NCBI RefSeq assembly: GCF_023053635.1
Contig: NC_086182.1
Span: forward strand, 3,237,001 to 3,301,000
Direction: 5' to 3'
Origin: Elgaria multicarinata webbii
Lineage: Eukaryota > Chordata > Lepidosauria > Squamata > Anguidae
Length of the DNA: 64,000 nt
The translations under genes and the position numbers were made by a program. The notes beneath the pieces are model-generated. The model worked only from the letters and a program-made list of their open reading frames with translations, was not told the DNA's origin and did no database searches. Shown piece by piece: positions 55,151 through 64,000 of the stretch (within the stretch, counting starts at the first letter, position 1; every line of letters begins with the position of its first letter).

Positions 55151-58100
55151 TTGTTCTTGTGAGCCGAAGGCTTTTTCTTAGAGCAGTCAGCTAAATTCCC
55201 TTCAGCCTATTCCATAATTGCAGGTGATTTTAATGCAAGAACTGGGACTCATCTCCTGGACACTTCCAGGAGCGGTAGTCTTTACACGCTGGGCAACAAC
55301 AAACTCAGAGCTGGCCAGCGTAACTCCAAAGACTCCTTTGTCAATTCTGCTGGAGTCTGTTTGCTTCAGTTTGTCTCCAGAAACAACTTATGTATCCTGA
55401 ATGGTTCCAGTGCTGATGACGTCAGGGGTGAATTTACCTACATTTCTTCTAGGGGAGCAAGCACAGTGGACTACATTTTAGTGCACCCACAGCTTAAATC
55501 ATGGGGATGTAATCTAAAAGTAGCAGTTCGTTCTGACAGTGATCACCTCCCACTGGAGCTTTCTCTTGACAACTTAGGCTCCTCAAAACTGTCCATTCAT
55601 CCCTATCCTTCCCCTGGTCCTCTAAAAGTAAATTCTAACAGGATTAAATGGTCTCATAAAACCGGTATGGTTTTTAATAGGCTAATCAAATTTCCCTGTC
55701 TTTTGAATGCTATTGATTTAATTTCCATAACCGCCCCTCCTAAACAGGGCATTCTAGCTTTTGAAAAGGTCATACAGGTTCTGAGTTCCTCCCTTCAAAA
55801 TTCTGTCACCACAGTGACATGCCCAAGAACCAGTAGGAATAATTGGTTCGACCGGGAGTGTATTAATCTCCGGAGTTGTATTCAAGCAGCTTACTCTGCT
55901 TATCGCATGAGTAATGTTGGCCAACTCCCACACTCGTATTTTGTGCTTAGGAGAGAGTATAAGAAACTGTTACACCGCAAAAAGACTGAAGCAACCCGAG
56001 AGGTATGGCAAATGTTGTTGGCTGCTTCTGTAACCCGTAGCTGTAAAACCTTTTGGCAGCTTGTATCAGGCGCCCTAAGTAACAGAGGTGATAGTCCAGA
56101 ATGTTACATTCCAGCTAGTATCTGGGAAAACCACTTTCGTACTGTTTTTAGTGACAGCAGTGATACATTACCCCACCCCTATCTATCTTCCGCTGCCCCA
56201 GAATGACCCCCAGTTGACTCTGCCACTGTGGAAGACTTAATCCATCAGCTTAAGCCTGGTAAGGCTCCCGGCCCTGATGGTATACCATCGGAGCTGATTC
56301 AAAGTAACATCAGCTGGTGGGCCCCCTTGTTGGCCTCTTTATTCTCTTTAATTGGCTGAAAGCTTTTATAATTCCAATATATAAAAAACGCCGCAAAGAT
56401 GATCCATCTAATTATCGCCCTATTAGTTTGTTATCGATAGTGGGGAAGATCTATGCCAGTTATTTAGGCCTCAAACTAAAGGCATGGACCATTGAGCATG
56501 ACATACTGGGTGTTGAGCAGATCGGTTTTAAACCCGGCTGCTCAACCCTTGACCACTGTCTGGTCTTGACTCACCTGGCCCACAAATATTCTGCCCCTAA
56601 AGGCGGCAAACTTTTTGCAGCCTTTATTGATTTAAAATCGGCTTTTGATTCTATATCACGCCCGCGTCTGTGGAACAAATTGCAACAGCTTTCTATGGAT
56701 AAGAGACTCCTGTTTTTGATTCACTCTCTTTACTATAACACCACTGCTCAGGTTCGGTGCAGCCCATCAGGTCACTACACAAAAGAGATTGCTGCTTCAT
56801 GTGGGGTTAGACAAGGCTGTGTGCTCGCACCTCTATTATTTAATCTGTATTTGTCAGACCTCCCCCACGCATTGGAGCCCTTCCCGTCCCACCCACCTAA
56901 GATACTGAACACTAAAGTTTCTCTGCTTCTGTATGCAGACGATGCAGTTCTGATCTCTCAGACTAGGGTGGGCCTCAAGAGATTGCTGTGCGGCTTTGTA
57001 AACTATTGCTCAGAAAACTTGCTTTCTATTAATTATACTAAATCTAAGGTTTTGGTGTTTTCCAAACGCAAGGTTAGATTTTCTTGGGCCATGGAGAATT
57101 CCACGATTGAGCAAGTGGGCTCCTATAAATACTTGGGTATATGGTTCCATGAAACCATCTCTTGGAAAGAACAGGGAAAACTCTCTAAGACTAAAGCTGA
57201 ACGACACCTAGGTGCAACTACTCGCTTCTTTTTTACAAGGGGCGGGCAATTCATTCCGGCAGCTGTCCAGGTTTTCAAAGCCAAAATCATCCCTCAGATT
57301 TTATATGGGGCTCCAATTTGGTTCCCATGCTTTAAATCCTCCCTTGAGGGTATTCAGTCTTCTTTTCTTAGAATGTTATTTGGTGTTCCCAAGTGTGTTT
57401 CTGGAGCTGCTCTTAAACTAGAAGTCGGTCTGAATTCTGTTAATTGCCTGGCCTGGATTCATGTTATCCATTTTTGGCTTCGCTGTAACATGGCACCTCC
57501 ATCTAATTCTCTAGTATCTAAGATTCTGTTAGACCATTTTGAATCCCCTTGGGCAAAGGCCATGACTAGTAAAATCAAGTCAGTAGGCCTATCCCCCCAA
57601 AAGCTACTATCAAGGGGTTTAGCTAGTGCCAAATCAGCAGTGAAAGAGAGACTGCTTGATATAGATATGCAAGTCCTTCAGAGTGCTGCACGGGGCCCAT
57701 GCTCCCCCCTGTCCCTAGGACTACCAGCCTCCTTTTGTAAAGATGGGATGCCTTATCTACGCTGGTTGTCTATTCCTAAATAGAGGAGAGCATTCTCATT
57801 AGCCAGACTTAATGTTCTTCCCTCCAAACTTTTGGAGGGCAGATTTAATAAAATTCCAGTGCTCAACAGATGCTGCCCCTGCAACAATAGTGAAGTGGAA
57901 ACTGTATCTCATGTTTTACTGTTTTGCAGATTTTATCTAGGGGCTAGAAATGATCTTCTAAACCCTATTTTACAATTTTATCCAGGTAACCCAACTGAAT
58001 TCTTAATGTCTCTTTTACTTTGTAATATAGACAAATCAAAAACTGAGCAAGTGGCCAAGTTTTTGAACCTGGCCATTTCTTTTAGATCTTCTATGATCGC

Positions 58101-58205
58101 CTGACTTTTAATAGTTAATAGTTAATGGTATGTTCAGTTTGCTGTATGTAAAATTTTTATCTGCTGGAATGGTCTATTGACCGCAATAAACTGTTGTTGT
58201 TGTTG
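55150..58205 (+). mobile_element. Vingi/RTE-like LINE, 5'-truncated and broken
   Basis: The APE domain starts mid-way (IIAGDFNARTGTHLLD at about 55215; VDYILVHPQL; SDHLPLELSL). RT follows: LKPGKAPGPDGIPSELIQS, NYRPISLLSIVGKIY, IDLKSAFDSISRPRLW, GVRQGCVLAPLLFNLYL and catalytic LLYADDAVLI. A C-terminal part contains NRCCPCNNSEVETVSHVLLFC, a CCHC/H-like knuckle. Lesions: in-frame TGA at 56204, a frameshift near 56360, TAG at 57781. The 3' end is 'gaccgcaataaactg' followed by a (TTG)n tail at 58185-58207. It is related to the fragment at 1-1310. The clade name is tentative. Confidence 0.85.
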
Positions 58206-58311
58206 TTATTTGTTCTTGTGCAATTTGAGGTTGCACTTTTAATGCAATATTATTGTTAACCTTTATTTTATTTTTGTATAGTAAACATTATTGTTCTATT
58301 GTATATATGTA

Positions 58312-58608
58312 TTCAATGAACAAAAAACCTACGGTTTATAAAACAAGAAGTAGGTGGCTCTAAGTTGTTCGTCATCAGTTTTCCACCACCCCACAGTCAC
58401 CTCTGCATATCCTATTCTCCATCCTGTCCTCCTGGTTTATCTGCTTTGGCAGAATGAGAATTTCACTGGTACTTTCTGCCTCCTTAGGGAGGATGTGGCG
58501 TTAAGGCTGGCGAGCCTTAACTCCCAATTTCCCCGCTTTTTGGTGCTTGGTGGAAAAGTGTACGTCCTTAACGTTGTTTTATAAACCGTAGGTTTTTTGT
58601 TCATTGAA
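58312..58608. mobile_element. Foldback DNA element E1, 297 bp
   Basis: Inverted ends of about 33 bp ('ttcaatgaacaaaaaacc' and its complement). Its interior matches the right arm of the larger element at 59907-61366. It is either an internal-deletion derivative of that element or the short parent form. Confidence 0.82.
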
Positions 58609-58659
58609 TTTCATGGCTTTTTGTAAAGAATGACGAGACCCCTGCCCTCTTTTAAATGC

Positions 58660-59284
58660 GGTTACTGTAGTATAGCTCCTGCAGCTTTCACTGTTGTGAT
58701 GAAGAGGAGATTTCACCAGGTTCTCCATATATACAAATGACACCTGGTGAAATTCCCTTTTCATCACAACAGTGCAAGCTGCAGGAGCTATACTAGAGTA
58801 ATCAGATACAAAAGAGGTCAGGGCTTCTGCAGCTTGCACTGTTGTGATGAAAAGGGAATTTCACCAGGTTCTCCATATATACAAATGACACCTTCTGAAA
58901 TTCCCTTTTCATCACAACAGTGCAAGCTGCAGGAGCTATACTAGAGTAATCAGATACAAAAGAGGTCAGGGCTTCTGCAGCTTGCACTGTTGTGATGAAG
59001 AGGGGATTTCACCAGGTTCTCCATATATACAAATGACACCTGGTGAAATTCCCTTTTCATCACAACAGTGCAAGCTGCAAGAGCTATACTAGAGTAATTA
59101 GATACAAAAGAGGTCAGGGCTTCTGCAGCTTGCACTGTTGTGATGAAGAGGGGATTTCACCAGGTTCTCCATATATACAAATGACACCTGGTGAAATTCC
59201 CTTTTCATCACAACAGTGCAAGCTGCAAGAGCTATACTAGAGTAATCAGATACAAAAGAGGTCAGGGCTTCTGCAGCTTGCACT
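58660..59284. repeat. 148-bp hairpin tandem array
   Basis: About four units. Each holds a near-perfect inverted repeat of about 40-bp arms ('gcagcttgcactgttgtgat' ... 'atcacaacagtgcaagctgc') around a loop of about 22 bp containing 'ccatatatacaaatgaca', then a spacer 'gtaatcagatacaaaagagg'. Open frames of about 61 residues on both strands only reflect the repeat. Confidence 0.9.
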
Positions 59285-59469
59285 CCCCCGCCCGCCACGC
59301 GCTCACTTACCTCCCTTCACTCACCGCCCGCTCCAGGCTTCGAAGCCAGGACGCTGGGGTTGGAGGCGGAGGCTTTAGAGTAACCCACCCGCGAAAAGAC
59401 ACTGACAATATTTGCTAGAGGAGGCAGCCATTTTCTCTCAATGTTCCAATATAGCTGATATAGTAAGAC

Positions 59470-59755
59470 TGATGGAGACAAGCTGGAGAGGTTCAGAGGA
59501 GGGCACCCAGGATGATCAGGGGTTTGGAAACGAAACTCCATGAAGAGACTGAAACAACTGGGCATGTTTAGCCTGGAGAAGAGAAGATTGATGGAACCAG
59601 TTACTTAGGGAGGTTGTGGCCTCTCCCACACTAGAGGCCTTCAACAGGCAGCTGGAGAACCATCTGTAACGTATGCTTTAGGGTGGATTCCTGCATTGAG
59701 CAGGGGTTGGACTCGATGGCCTTATAGGTCCCTTCCAGCTCTACTATTCTATGAT
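59470..59755 (+). mobile_element. CR1 3' end with internal deletion (in U1)
   Basis: 'gacaagctggagaggttcag', 'tttagcctggagaagagaag', then an abrupt join to 'aaccagttacttagggagg' and the tail 'tattctatgatt'. The identical join in U2 (61928-62215) shows both derive from one insertion. Confidence 0.88.
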
Positions 59756-59906
59756 TAAAAATGAATTGCTGTGATTCAGGGGGCTATGATAGTTTTGTTC
59801 GTTTATTTATAAGGGTGGAAACGGTACAGTAACTTTCAGAATTGTATCAAACTTATTCTCAGCAGCTATTCAGTGCCCCAATGTATAGCTGAACACCTAG
59901 AAACTT

Positions 59907-61366
59907 ATTCAATGAACAAAAAACCTACGGTTAATAAAACAACGTTAAGGACGTACACTTTTCCACCAAGCACCAAAAAGCAGGGAAATTGGGAGTTAAG
60001 GTTCGCCAGCCTTAACGCCACATCCTCCCTAAGGAGGCAGAAAGTACCAGTGAAATTCTCATTCTGCCAAAGCAGATATACCATGAGGACAGGATGGAGA
60101 ATAGGATATGCAGAGGTGACTGTGGGGTGGTGGAAAACTGATGACGAACAACTTAGAGCCACCTACTTCTTTTTTTGTTTAGAGCAGCCCTTCCCCAACC
60201 TGGTGCCCTCCAAAGGTGTTGGACTACGACGATCCATCATTGCAAGTCAGTATGTCCCATGGTCAGGAATGCTGGGACAGCAGGATGGGGAACGTAGGGG
60301 GCGCCTCCAGGCAAGCCCCCCCACCCCACCCCGCTTACCTGCTCTGTCGTCGTTGGGCCCGGGCTTGAACTGAGCGCCCTGGTGCACCTGGAAGCAAGGC
60401 CACACTTGCAGCCTTGCTTCTGGGTGGACCCAGGGGCTCAATTCAAGCCTGGGCCGGGCGACGACGGAGCAGGTAAGAACACCCCCCCACACACACCTGG
60501 ACCTGCTGCCACCGCTGCACAAAGTGCGGCAGCTCCAGCCAACCCCCCTCCTGCCTGGCCCCTTACCTGGAGCCGCCACTGCACAAACTGTTGCGGTGGC
60601 AGCTCCAGGCAAGCCCCCCCCCCCGCACCCCACCACTTGCCTTCTCTGTCATGGCCTGACTCGTGCTTGAATCGAGCCCCTGAGTCCACCCAGAAGCAAG
60701 GCTGCAGGTGCGGACTTGCTTCCGGGTGGACCAGGGCACTCGATTCAAGCCGGGGCCCAGCGACAACGGAGCAGGTAAGTAGGATGGGCTGGGGTGGGGC
60801 CTTGCCTGGAGCCGTTGCTGCAGTTTGCACAGCAGTGGCAGTGGGTCTAGGTAAGGGCCCAGGCAGGAGGGGGTTGCTTACCTGCTCCGTCGTCCCCGGG
60901 CCCAGGCTTGAATTGAGCTTCCGGATGGACCAGGGTGCTCAGTTCAAGCCCGGGCCCAGTGACGATGGAACACGTAAGTGGGTTGGGGCTTACCTGGCAG
61001 CAGGGCCAGGCAGGAGGGGGTGGGGTTTCTTACCTGCTCCGTCGTCGCAGTCCAACACCTTTGGAGGGCACCAGGTTGGGGAAGGGCTGCTCTAAACAAA
61101 AAAAGAAGTAGGTGGCTCTAAGTTGTTCGTCATCAGTTTTCCACAACCTCACAGTCACCTCTGCATATCCTATTCTCCATCCTGTCCTCATGGTTTATCT
61201 GCTTTGGCAGAATGAGAATTTCACTGGTACTTTCTGCCTCCTTAGGGAGGATGTGGCGTTAAGGCTGGCGAGCCTTAACTCCCAATTTCCCCGCTTTTTG
61301 GTGCTTGGTGGAAAAGTGTACGTCCTTAACATTGTTTTATAAACCGTAGGTTTTTTGTTCATTGAA
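59907..61366. mobile_element. Foldback DNA element E2, 1,460 bp with 326-bp inverted arms
   Basis: Left arm 59907-60232 and right arm 61041-61366 are near-identical inverted copies, from 'attcaatgaacaaaaaacc' inward to 'ggtgttggact'. The inner part of each arm ('cttccccaacctggtgccct') resembles a widespread reptile palindromic repeat. The middle is GC-rich and itself built of palindromic modules. No transposase is seen. Confidence 0.85.
60334..61046. repeat. Palindromic GC-rich modules inside E2
   Basis: Modules at 60334-60477 and 60636-60779 (both 144 bp), 60877-60978 (shortened) and a half at 61029-61046. Each begins like 'cttacctgctctgtcgtc' and ends with its complement like 'gacgacggagcaggtaag'. 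Linkers contain 'ggcagctccagg'. Open frames across them have no domain. Confidence 0.85.
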
Positions 61367-62365
61367 TTTCATGGCTTTTTGTAAAGGATGACGAAAGCCC
61401 TGCCCTCTTTTAAATGCGGTCACTGTAGTATGGCTCCTGCAGCTTTCACTGTTGTGATGAAGAGGAGATTTCACCAGGTTCTCCATATATACAAATGACA
61501 CCTGGTGAAATTCCCTTTTCATCACAACAGTGCAAGCTGCAAGAGCTATACTAGAGTAATTAGATACAAAAGAGGTCAGGGCTTCTGCAGCTTGCACTGT
61601 TGTGATGAAGAGGGGATTTCACCAGGTTCTCCATATATACAAATGACACCTGGTGAAATTCCCTTTTCATCACAACAGTGCAAGTTGCAGGAGCTATACT
61701 AGAGTAATCAGATACAAAAGAGGTCAGGGATTCTGCAGCTTGCACTCCCTCGCCCGCCGCGCGCTCACTTACCTCCCTTCACTCACCGCCCGCTCCAGGC
61801 TTCGAAGCCAGGACGCTGGGGTTGGAGGCGGAGGCTTTAGAGTAACCCACCCGCGAAAAGACACTGACAATATTTGCTAGAGGAGGCAGCCATTTTCTCT
61901 CAATGTTCCAATATAGCTGATATAGTAAGACTGATGGAGACAAGCTGGAGAGGTTCAGAGGAGGGCACCCAGGATGATCAGGGGTTTGGAAACGAAACTC
62001 CATGAAGAGACTGAAACAACTGGGCATGTTTAGCCTGGAGAAGAGAAGATTGATGGAACCAGTTACTTAGGGAGGTTGTGGCCTCTCCCACACTAGAGGC
62101 CTTCAACAGGCAGCTGGAGAACCATCTGTAACGTATGCTTTAGGGTGGATTCCTGCATTGAGCAGGGGTTGGACTCGATGGCCTTATAGGTCCCTTCCAG
62201 CTCTACTATTCTATGATTAAAAATGAATTGCTGTGATTCAGGGGGCTAAGACAGTTTTGTTCGTTTATTTATAAGGGTGGAAACGGTACAGTAACTTTCA
62301 GAATTGTATCAAACTTATTCTCAGCAGTTATTCAGTGCCCCAATGTATAGCTGAACACCTAGAAA
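61367..62365. repeat. Duplicated unit U2 (about 1 kb)
   Basis: Second copy of U1, with two hairpin units (61430-61740), the CpG-rich segment (61745-61880) and the same deleted CR1 tail (61928-62215). It ends at 'gaaacttattccattgac', where U1 instead runs into E2. Confidence 0.9.
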
Positions 62366-63425
62366 CTTATTCCATTGACAATGTGATCCAGACATCCCAT
62401 GATAAAAAGTTGGCATGAAATATTTTTTGCAAAACTAGCAATAAATCATTATTTATTATTACATTTATATACCTCCCCATAGACAAAGCTCTCTGGGTGG
62501 TTTACAATACATTTACCTCATTACTTGAATATAAGGTTTAAATAATATCTGAACCTGGCCCAATGGCGCAATCCTATGTATTTTTAGACAGAAAAGTAAA
62601 AATCCTACAACTCCCAGCATTCCTCAGCCAGTCTTGCGGGTTGGGGCATGCTGGCAGTTGTAGGCCTCACCCCCTCTCAACATGCATAAGATTACACCCT
62701 TATGGACTTAAGAGTATTTCTTCATCTACCCCAGTGATGCTTCCAGTAACAGGATGCAAAAAGAGAAAATATTTTCAATGTATTATTTTAATTATTATTA
62801 TGCCCAACATGTTTCAGAATGAAGAGCTCATTAACTTTTGTAAACTGCCCAGAGAGCTTTGGACATGGGGCAGTATGTAAATGCAATAAATAAACAAATA
62901 AATTAATCAGGGGGTAATCTTTACAATCCCAAATTCTAGGAAGTGGATAAGCCAGCTTCTAGAGATGTGATCCAGACCTCTTCAGAAGGGGGAATAGTGT
63001 TAATCCAGACCTCTTCAGAAGGGGGAATAGGTTTAAATTGTCTCCAGGGTTCCCTTACTCAGTTCCTCAGATCACAAAGAGCGTTTTGCCATGGATTCCT
63101 ATGGACAAGTATGGTTCCTCTACAGAGCTCAAACATGTCTAAAGTGTCCTATTTTTAAAGAAAGACTATATTTTAAAGAAAGCCTTCTCAAACCTTAGAG
63201 AAACAGCCTTTTTTTAATCTTTAAAATAAAAAAGGCTGCAAAGGGAGTCTAGAAGGATCACAGTGGTCTATGAAGTAATGTTTCCTGAAGGAAGAATATT
63301 GCCACAGTTAAAATTGAAGTTCTTAAATAAATAAATAAATTATTTTAACTTAATTGCTTTTCCTTCACCTAAGCAAAGATGAGGTTCTAATACAATCTCC
63401 AGTGGAAAAGAAAGAAACTGCCACT
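62366..63425. other. Intergenic DNA with L2-type tails and a palindromic MITE
   Basis: 62430-62520 is a reverse LINE tail ('gctctctgggtggtttac'). 62565-62700 is a palindromic MITE related to 51467-51575. 62815-62900 is a forward tail ('aactgcccagagagctttgg', 'aataaataaacaaataa'). 62971-63030 is a 28-bp motif repeated twice ('atccagacctcttcagaagg'). No gene is seen. Confidence 0.65.
62565..62700. mobile_element. Palindromic MITE
   Basis: 'gcgcaatcctatgtattttt' at one end pairs with 'catgcataagattacaccc' at the other; the interior 'cctacaactcccagcattcc' pairs with 'gctggcagttgtagg'. Confidence 0.8.
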
Positions 63426-63427
63426 AT

Positions 63428-63505
63428 ATTCCTGCATTGAGCAGGGGGTTGGACTCGATGGCCTTGTAGGCCCCTTCCAACTCTGCTATTCTATGATTCT
63501 AAATA
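63428..63505 (+). mobile_element. CR1 LINE 3' terminus
   Basis: 'attcctgcattgagcagggg' to 'ctattctatgattct', only about 78 bp. Confidence 0.85.
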
Positions 63506-63639
63506 CTGACACTTCTGCTGCAAACTAATGCCTGCTTTTGTTTGTTTTAAAAAGAAAGTCTGAATCATTTTACTTATAATAGAAAAGGATGGAACTGCAA
63601 ATAACCTAAAACTGTTTAAAATTAATATCTAGACACACA

Positions 63640-63755
63640 GAACCATAGAATAGCAGAGTTGGAAGGGGCCTACAAGGCCATTGAGTCCAAACCCACCCCC
63701 CCGCCCCCACTCAATGCAGGAATCCACCCTAAAGCATCCCTGACAGACATCCCTG
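63640..63755 (-). mobile_element. CR1 LINE 3' terminus, reverse
   Basis: 'accatagaatagcagagttg' to 'ccaccctaaagcatccctga' with a C-rich expansion in the middle. The last 245 bp of the window after it show no recognised feature. Confidence 0.85.
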
Positions 63756-64000
63756 ACAATGTCTTAAGAGAAATATTTTTTACAGAGTTTTATCCATACA
63801 CACACCCAAACTCCCCCAGTAAGACTTCGAGATTAACACTGCAAAGGCTGGAATCTGTACAATTTTCAAGCGTGCAAGCTAAATACAGTTCACACCAGCA
63901 CCCATGTACCTGCTTTTGCAGTTGTCTTGCTACTGCTGCTGCAGCACAGAGCTACCAGCTTTAGACATTGTTGTTTTGCAGCAATCCTTTGCAAACCACC

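Larger units (their letters stand above)
58609..59906. repeat. Duplicated unit U1 (1,298 bp)
   Basis: Recurs at 61367-62365. Contains an array of 148-bp hairpin units (58660-59284), a CpG-rich segment (59285-59420) and a CR1 tail with an internal deletion (59470-59755). U1 has about two more hairpin units than U2. Confidence 0.9.

Noticed and set aside
58660-59284. CRISPR-like array of repeats and spacers
   Set aside because: Repeats are 148 bp hairpins with constant spacers in a vertebrate genome; nothing resembles cas genes.
60247-61095. Open frames up to 237 codons across the GC-rich core of foldback element E2
   Set aside because: They follow palindromic modules, occur on both strands and show no protein similarity.

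Overview
The window looks like genomic DNA of a squamate reptile, probably a lizard. The evidence is the repeat mix (CR1, L2, L1 and a Vingi/RTE-like LINE, a DIRS element, hAT elements and short palindromic MITEs) together with two vertebrate host genes on the minus strand. All calls were made by reading the sequence. Family names come from recognised motifs, not from a database search.

Layout. 1-2265: old LINE fragments (a Vingi/RTE-like piece in reverse, then L2 pieces). 2266-16600: a 14.3 kb satellite of nucleosome-sized monomers (about 147 bp) that interrupts an L2, whose 3' part resumes at about 16600. 16960-19690: an unclassified repeat, CR1 pieces and AT-rich DNA. 19742-24277 (minus): three coding exons of a C2orf78-like gene, about 978 residues, with clean phase-1 splice junctions; the short first coding exon was not found. 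24278-28940: repeat tails, microsatellites and unassigned DNA. 28959-37816 (minus): a full-length L1 with a 17-bp target-site duplication, carrying a nested L2 with one intact 956-codon reading frame. 38811-39374 (minus): the last coding exon of a divergent PITX-type homeobox gene, from homeodomain residue 47 to the OAR motif and stop. No upstream exon is visible in the remaining 24.6 kb.

40100-42630 holds small palindromic MITEs and a second copy of the unclassified repeat. 42640-54595 is one nearly full-length CR1 split by two later insertions: a DIRS-type tyrosine-recombinase retrotransposon in its 5' UTR (42972-48254) and a 3,063-bp hAT-type element in its ORF2 (49771-52833, 8-bp target-site duplication). 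The hAT carries a CR1 tail, a MITE and a CpG-island-like block. 55150-58205 is a Vingi/RTE-like LINE.

58312-62365 is a local duplication of the form E-U-E-U, where E is a foldback element and U is a 1-1.3 kb unit with an array of 148-bp hairpin repeats, a CpG-rich segment and an internally deleted CR1 tail. The last 1.6 kb holds short L2 and CR1 tails.

The host genes are separate from the mobile DNA. The repeats show a clear order of events: L2 into L1, DIRS and hAT into CR1, and satellite growth inside L2. The most noteworthy items are the divergent PITX-like exon, the modular satellite, the CpG-island-bearing hAT, and the foldback-linked duplication.
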